Positions 61,116 to 64,000 of a stretch of DNA of 64,000 nt are shown here, one piece after another; the first letter of the stretch is position 1, and each line of letters starts with the position of its first letter. The notes below the pieces were generated by a model that worked only from the letters and a program-made list of their open reading frames with translations, did not search any database and had not been told where the DNA came from. A program made the translations under genes and the position numbers. Source of the DNA: Amycolatopsis sacchari (GTDB taxonomy: Bacteria; Actinomycetota; Actinomycetes; Mycobacteriales; Pseudonocardiaceae); assembly GCF_900114035.1 (NCBI RefSeq), contig NZ_FORP01000027.1, forward strand, positions 1 to 64,000, read 5' to 3'.

Positions 61116-62118
61116 AGCCGTCGTCCCCGTGACCGGCTGGGGCACCACCCTCCGCCGCACCGGCGGTCAGGTGCTGGCGACGCTGGCGCGGTCGGTCGCG
61201 ATCTTCGTGCCGGTGTTCTTCGTCGGCACGTTCGTGACCTTCGCGCTGCGGGGCCTGAGCGGGCTCAGCCCCGCGCGGATCCAGCTGGGCGAGGACGCGA
61301 CCCCGCAGGCGATCGCGCAGATCGAGAGCCAGTGGGGCCTGGACCGGCCGTTCCTGGCGCAGTACTGGAGCTGGTTCACCGGCGTGCTGCACGGCGACCT
61401 CGGCACGAGCTGGTCCAACGGCGCCGACGTCGCGACCATGATCGGCCTCGGGCTGGGGGTCAGCGTGTCGGTCGCGGTCCTCGCCCTCGTGCTCGGGGTG
61501 TCGCTGGGGTTCGTGCTCGGCACGGTGGCCGCCCTGCGCCGCACGACGTGGGTGGACCGCGTGATCACCGGGTTCGTCACCGTGGTCTCGGTGATGCCGG
61601 CGTTCGTGGTCGGCATCGTGCTCGTCGAGATCTTCGCGGTGGGGCTGGGCTGGCTGCCCTCCGCCGGCTACGCCCCGGCGGCGGACGGGATCGGCCCGTG
61701 GCTCGCGCACATCATCCTGCCCGCGCTGGCGCTGAGCTTCGACATCGTGGCCGACGTGGCGCGGCAGCTGCGGACCGGGCTGGTCAGCGCTTACCGGGAG
61801 AACTACGTGCTCGGGGCCGTGGTGCGCGGGCTGAGCCCGCGGCGGATCTTCTTCCGGCACGTGCTGCGCAACGGCGTCGGCCCCGCGCTGGCGACGCTCG
61901 GGGTGCGGTTCCCCATCCTGATCGGCCAGTCGGTCGTCGCGGAGTGGATCTTCGGCCTGCAGGGTTTCGGCCGGTTCGCCAACGACTCCGCCCAGGCCGG
62001 TGACGTGCCCGCGGTCCAGGGCGTGCTGGTCGTGTCGGTCGTGCTGGTGGTGGCCTTCAACCTGGTCGTGAACGTCGTACTCGGCCGGGTCGCGCCGGCC
62101 GCGCGGAGAGGGGTGTGA
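61105..62118 (+). CDS. ABC transporter permease (DppB-like)
   Basis: A 337-residue permease with six helices. DPPB-type features are FVTFALRGLSG in TM1 (about 40), LDRPFLAQYWSWFTGVLHGDLG (about 85) in the first periplasmic loop, and the EAA loop RENYVLGAVVRGLSPRRIFFRHVLRN (about 232-258). GTG 61105 overlaps the binding-protein stop by 11 bp. Confidence 0.93.
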   Translation: MVAEAVVPVTGWGTTLRRTGGQVLATLARSVAIFVPVFFVGTFVTFALRGLSGLSPARIQLGEDATPQAIAQIESQWGLDRPFLAQYWSWFTGVLHGDLGTSWSNGADVATMIGLGLGVSVSVAVLALVLGVSLGFVLGTVAALRRTTWVDRVITGFVTVVSVMPAFVVGIVLVEIFAVGLGWLPSAGYAPAADGIGPWLAHIILPALALSFDIVADVARQLRTGLVSAYRENYVLGAVVRGLSPRRIFFRHVLRNGVGPALATLGVRFPILIGQSVVAEWIFGLQGFGRFANDSAQAGDVPAVQGVLVVSVVLVVAFNLVVNVVLGRVAPAARRGV

Positions 62119-62993
62119 CGGTGGTACGGCGCGTGTTCTCGCTCGGCTCCGGCCGGCTGGCCGCCGGGATCCTGCTCGTGATCGCGCTGCTGGCGGTGCT
62201 CGGTCCGCTGCTCGCGCCGCAGGACCCGCTCGCCACCAGTGCCGACACGCTCGCGGGCCCGTCCGGCGCGCACTGGCTGGGCACCGACAACCTCGGCCGG
62301 GACGTGTTCAGCCGGCTGCTCGAAGGCTCCCGGCTCAGCGTGCTCGGCTCGCTCGAGGTCGCCGCGATGGCGCTCGTGGTCGGCGCGGTGCCCGGCATCC
62401 TCTCGGTCTACCTGGGCCGGGTGTTCGAATGGCTGACGCTGCGCCTGGCCGACACGCTGGTGGCGCTGCCGTTCCTGCTGTTCGCGGTGGCGGTGACGGC
62501 GTTGCTGGGCAACGGGATCACCCAGGCGATGCTGGTGACCGGCGTGCTCGTGTCGCCGCTGTTCTACCGCGTGGCCAGGGCGGCCACGCTGACGGTCGCG
62601 CGGTCGCAGTACGTCGAGGCCGCGCAGATCGCCGGGGCCCCGCTCGGCTGGATCGTCCGGCGGCACGTGTGGGTCAAGGTGCTGCCCGCGATCGGGGTCG
62701 TGCTCGCCCACACCGTCGGCGTCGGCTTCATCGTCGTGTCCAGCCTGAGTTTCCTCGGCATCGGGGTGCAGCCGCCGACACCGACGTGGGGCGGCCTGCT
62801 CGCTTCCGACCTCGGCTACCTCGACTACCAGCCCTGGGCCCCGTTCGTCCCGGCACTGCTGATCATGCTCACGGTGTGGGCGTGCAACCTGCTCGCCGAC
62901 GCCATCCGTGACGTGTCCGGCGAAGCCGGGCGGGCGCTGACCGAAACCCGCAGGGTCCGGGCCTCCCGGGCCGCCGCCGGAGGTGTGTCATGA
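62115..62993 (+). CDS. ABC transporter permease (DppC-like)
   Basis: A 292-residue permease with HWLGTDNLGRDVFSRLL (about 53), the DppC signature, and an EAA loop QYVEAAQIAGAPLGWIVRRHVW (about 170-190). Overlaps both neighbours by 4 bp. It pairs with the DppB-like subunit. Confidence 0.93.
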   Translation: MTVVRRVFSLGSGRLAAGILLVIALLAVLGPLLAPQDPLATSADTLAGPSGAHWLGTDNLGRDVFSRLLEGSRLSVLGSLEVAAMALVVGAVPGILSVYLGRVFEWLTLRLADTLVALPFLLFAVAVTALLGNGITQAMLVTGVLVSPLFYRVARAATLTVARSQYVEAAQIAGAPLGWIVRRHVWVKVLPAIGVVLAHTVGVGFIVVSSLSFLGIGVQPPTPTWGGLLASDLGYLDYQPWAPFVPALLIMLTVWACNLLADAIRDVSGEAGRALTETRRVRASRAAAGGVS

Positions 62994-63847
62994 CCAGTCT
63001 CGCCGAAACCCCCGCCGTGACCGGGGTGGCGGAACCGGTGCTGGCCGTGCGTGACGTGCGCGTCACGGCGCTGGCGGAGGGCCGGGAGATCGTGAAGGGG
63101 GTGAGTTTCGAGCTCACCCCGGGCAGGACCGTCGGCATCGTGGGGGAGTCGGGCAGCGGCAAGACCATGACCTGCCGCGCGGTGCTCGGCATCCTGCCGG
63201 ACCACGTCGAGGTCACCGGCGGCTCCGTGCACCTCGCCGGTGCCGACGTCTCGTCCCTCACCTCCGCGCAGTGGACTGCGTTGCGTGGTTCGACGATCAG
63301 CGCGGTGTTCCAGGACCCGGCGTCCTACCTCAACCCGTCCATCCCGGTGGGGCCGCAGATCGCCGAGGTGCTCCGGGTGAAGAAGGGGCTCCGGCGCCGG
63401 GAGGCCCGCGCCCGCGCGCTCGACCTGCTCGTGGCGGTGCACCTGCGGAACCCCGCGCTGGTGTACACCCAGTACCCGTTCGAACTGTCCGGCGGGATGC
63501 TCCAGCGGATCCTCATCGCGGCGGCCATCGCGGCCGGTCCGAGGGTGCTCATAGCCGACGAAGCGACCACCGCGCTCGACGTGACCGTGCAGGCGGAGAT
63601 CCTCGACCTGCTCGCGGAGCTGCGGGAGCGCACCGGCCTCGCGCTGGTCGTCGTCTCGCACGACCTGGCGGTCGTCGCGCAGCTCTGCGACGAGGTGCTG
63701 GTGATGCGCGAGGGCGAGGTGGTCGAGCAGGGCCCCACAGCGCGGGTGCTGCACCGCCCTCGCCACGAGTACACGCGCCTGCTCATCGCGGAGCACGAGC
63801 AGTACGGGCTGGACGCCTTCTTCGGCAGGACGGAGGCCGGGCGGTGA
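62990..63847 (+). CDS. ABC transporter ATPase (DppD-like)
   Basis: A 285-residue ATPase: Walker A GESGSGKTMTCRA (about 53), Q-loop AVFQDPASYLNPS, signature LSGGMLQRILIAAAI, Walker B VLIADEATTALDVT and switch histidine VSHDLAVV. The C-terminal oligopeptide-transporter zinc/cysteine extension is short. Overlaps permease and partner ATPase by 4 bp each. Confidence 0.94.
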   Translation: MTSLAETPAVTGVAEPVLAVRDVRVTALAEGREIVKGVSFELTPGRTVGIVGESGSGKTMTCRAVLGILPDHVEVTGGSVHLAGADVSSLTSAQWTALRGSTISAVFQDPASYLNPSIPVGPQIAEVLRVKKGLRRREARARALDLLVAVHLRNPALVYTQYPFELSGGMLQRILIAAAIAAGPRVLIADEATTALDVTVQAEILDLLAELRERTGLALVVVSHDLAVVAQLCDEVLVMREGEVVEQGPTARVLHRPRHEYTRLLIAEHEQYGLDAFFGRTEAGR

Positions 63848-64000
63848 TCCTGCGGATCAGTGACCTGGAAGTCCACTATGGACACCGCAGGCGGCGGCGC
63901 GCGGTGCTGTCCGGGGTGTCGCTGAGCGTGTCCCCGGGCGAGATCGTCGGCATCGTCGGCGAGACCGGCTCCGGCAAGTCCACGCTGGCCCGTGCCGTGC
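63844..64000 (+). CDS. ABC transporter ATPase (DppF-like), 3' truncated by the window
   Basis: Only the first about 52 codons are present. The GTG start overlaps the dppD-like stop as GTGA. The Walker A GETGSGKST and preceding SLSVSPGEIVGIV identify the second ATPase of the importer. The rest lies beyond the window. Confidence 0.9.
   Translation, partial: MILRISDLEVHYGHRRRRRAVLSGVSLSVSPGEIVGIVGETGSGKSTLARAV

Overview
The window is very GC-rich, uses GTG, TTG and ATG starts, has tightly overlapping operons, and carries LysX, MurT/GatD, an actinobacterial-type inositol operon and several regulators whose promoters look leaderless. Together these point to a chromosome of an Actinomycetota member, most likely Pseudonocardiales (Amycolatopsis-like). 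The genus is an inference from gene content, not a database match. I see no rRNA, tRNA, CRISPR array, insertion sequence or phage gene.

Layout. (1) 1-4.2 kb: the 3' part of a giant RHS/YD-repeat polymorphic toxin ending in a DddA-like cytidine deaminase domain, followed by its probable Imm1-type immunity gene. (2) 4.4-15.8 kb: a LacI regulator diverging from a nine-gene myo-inositol catabolism operon (iolC, Cgl0158-type aldolase, iolB, iolD, mmsA/iolA, iolE-like, iolG, iolH, iolT), with a promoter and two 12-bp operator repeats between them. (3) 15.8-25.5 kb: a cell-envelope block. LysX (lysyl-phosphatidylglycerol synthase/lysyl-tRNA synthetase) lies in an operon between two paralogous membrane-anchored alpha/beta-hydrolases; across the intergenic region are murT-gatD (lipid II amidation) and a sensor kinase/response regulator pair. 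(4) 25.5-31.9 kb: two drug-response-like modules. One is a TetR repressor diverging from a Tet(X)-like flavin monooxygenase over two perfect 15-bp palindromes. The other is a pair of ABC-F ATPases diverging from a second TetR over a perfect 16-bp palindrome. A run of degenerate ~122-132-bp tandem repeats lies between the modules. (5) 32-44.8 kb: a molybdenum aldehyde-oxidoreductase operon (PaoABC-like), a GT-C glycosyltransferase, TetR/aldo-keto reductase, LysR/SDR (the SDR lacks the usual Tyr), an NDH-2-like pseudogene, TetR/MFS exporter and an epoxide-hydrolase-like enzyme with an HxlR regulator. (6) 44.8-50.3 kb: an amino-acid-type ABC transporter operon ending in a cytoplasmic CocE-type acyl hydrolase, with a divergent ArsR-family regulator and a perfect 10-bp inverted repeat. 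(7) 50.4-57.2 kb: a secreted trypsin-like protease, an S4 mini-protein, a conserved unknown trio (UPF0261/Tm-1-like, TIM-barrel 'PEP hydrolase' family, SRPBCC), a class A flavin monooxygenase with a double-HTH Lrp-type regulator and matching operators, and a lipoprotein with two 48-residue repeats. (8) 57.2-64 kb: LysR, an FMN-dependent NtaA/DmoA-type monooxygenase and a peptide/nickel-type ABC importer whose last ATPase runs off the window.

The recurring architecture is a regulator diverging from an oxidoreductase, transporter or hydrolase, with a clear palindromic operator between them. The most notable loci are the deaminase toxin/immunity pair, the LysX/two-hydrolase operon, and the two antibiotic-response-like modules at 25.5-31.9 kb.
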